A stretch of 64,000 nucleotides of DNA from Arabidopsis thaliana (taxonomy: Eukaryota; Streptophyta; Magnoliopsida; Brassicales; Brassicaceae). Shown here one piece after another: positions 62,879 through 64,000 of the stretch. The notes under the pieces are model-generated. The model searched no databases and had not been told where the DNA came from. It saw nothing but the letters and a program-made list of their open reading frames with translations. The translations under genes and the position numbers were made by a program. The first letter of the stretch is position 1; the number at the start of each line of letters is the position of its first letter. Location: the NCBI RefSeq assembly GCF_000001735.4, contig NC_003076.8:14201835-14265834 (forward strand). Direction: 5' to 3'.

Positions 62879-63774
62879 CTAAAATTTAACCCGCGGTACA
62901 TCGCGGGGTTATATTTGTTTTTAAAATGTAATATTTTTGTTTAAAAGATTAACTGAAGATATATCATATTAATTTGTATTTTTAAATGAAGATATCTATC
63001 TATGTATTACTTAGTATATGATTACTATTTTTTAGGTTTCAATTTTTGAAGTATATATACGAAAACATATATATTTTTAATACATTTAAATTTTTGAATA
63101 TTTTGTGTATAAGGTTGTATAATTGTATTTTGATTGGTAATTTTAGGATTTCATCTGTGATATACCTTTCTTTATTAATATCGATCAAAAATTGTCATTC
63201 CATATAAATCTGTCTATATTATCTCGTTAGCTAAATTATTAGTGTTATAAAATCTAAGAAAATAAATTATTATTATTATAAATTTAATAATTTTAGGATC
63301 TCACCCGTGGTATATCGTCCCTTGAATGATTTTAAATTTATACTACTAATATAGATTTTAAATTTATCATATAAAGTATATGATTTCAAGTTTTTGTGTT
63401 TTTTATTTAAATAAAGCAACGGTTTAAATGATGATAGATTTAGTTCTTTTTCTTGTATGTGTATATGAATTTTGTGTGAATATTTTAATTATTATAAATT
63501 AGTATTTTTACTGCTATACAAAATGTTAATATAAATACTTGCTATAAATCAGATTTATGCATATTTTGTGAAGTAAAATTCACAGATTGTTTTTTGAAGA
63601 TATATGAAAAAATTGTGTAGAGATTTTTAGAAACAAATTAGGCAAGATATTGTTTGGTTAATATATTTTTTAAATTTTGTAAAACTAAATAATAAATGTC
63701 AATGACATTTCTTGTAAATAAGTCTCAACTACATGATTTATTTCACAAAATGACTGTAAAAATGTATATGTAGA
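62879..63774 (-). mobile_element. Composite Helitron-derived block, third copy
   Basis: Same family as 9014-10332 and 13771-14519. On the minus strand it begins TCTACATATACATTTTT after A (right edge 63774) and ends with a hairpin CCGCGATGTACCGCGG and TTAG before T (left edge 62879). Additional 3'-end-like motifs, the GGATTTCATCTGTGATATACC and GGATCTCACCCGTGGTATATC words, occur at about 63147 and 63297. No coding capacity. Confidence 0.6.
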
Positions 63775-64000
63775 TTATTTAATAACATAACTTATTATTT
63801 AGTAAATTAAGAGAGACTTTTTGTTAAGACCCTCTTATCTCATTTTCTCTCGCTTTTTTTTCCAATTTTGTTTTTTTGATATATCTGATCTGCTGATTCG
63901 ATTATTTTTGAGAAATAAACATTCCAACCTCGGAGTTAGGTAATATGGTAGTCTAACACCTAGTGACATATTTGGAAATGTTGGAAAGTCTCCAATAAAA

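Noticed and set aside
1..64000. CRISPR array, bacterial operon, tRNA or rRNA gene
   Set aside because: The window is plant nuclear DNA. The tRNA-like boxes seen belong to SINE-type repeats with poly(A) tails or degenerate ends; no complete cloverleaf was found.

Overview
This is nuclear DNA of a flowering plant. AT-rich intergenic DNA, GT-AG introns, TATA boxes about 50-60 nt upstream of start codons, and plant-type retroelements, Helitrons, hAT elements and SINEs all fit. Gene content and order match, from memory, Arabidopsis thaliana chromosome 5 near the pericentromere (roughly At5g36130 to At5g36228). I could not run an alignment, so A. thaliana itself versus a very close relative is inference; Brassicaceae is firm.

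Layout. 0.5-1 kb: a small two-exon gene (minus strand) for a secreted peptide whose C-terminus resembles SCOOP phytocytokines. 2.0-7.2 kb: a Copia LTR retrotransposon with both LTRs, a 5-bp target duplication and a broken gag-pol. 7.5-11.4 kb: a CYP716A-type P450 (minus), intact but with a 2.4-kb intron full of Helitron and hAT DNA. 11.9-16 kb: one complete non-autonomous Helitron, a Helitron remnant and a second copy of the same hAT element. 18.9-23.6 kb: an intact oxidosqualene cyclase (PEN3-like, minus). The P450 and cyclase form a small triterpene-type gene pair separated by transposon-rich DNA.

24.4-31.4 kb is gene-poor and holds repeats and transposon scraps. 31.4-33.3 kb: tyrosine aminotransferase-like gene. 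34.2-36.1 kb: plastid peptide-chain release factor 2 (HCF109/PrfB). A degenerate long inverted repeat lies between this gene and the divergent serine carboxypeptidase-like gene SCPL1 (37.4-40.0 kb, plus). A SINE with a perfect 16-bp target duplication follows. Next comes a mosaic of broken pieces (40.7-42.9 kb): the 5' half of SCPL1, part of an F-box gene, an LTR remnant and a piece of the peptidase gene. The intact F-box gene (43.2-44.5 kb) and the intact S9-family peptidase gene (46.4-51.4 kb) follow. CYP81D1 is at 52.0-54.2 kb.

54.6-62.8 kb is two decayed LINEs on the minus strand, one split by a solo LTR of Athila-like Ty3/gypsy type. The window closes with another Helitron-derived block.

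For the multi-exon genes I placed splice sites by hand on GT-AG (one GC-AG) consensus and reading frame. The cyclase, aminotransferase, release factor, SCPL1, peptidase and both P450s each sum to a whole number of codons ending in a stop, which strongly supports intactness.
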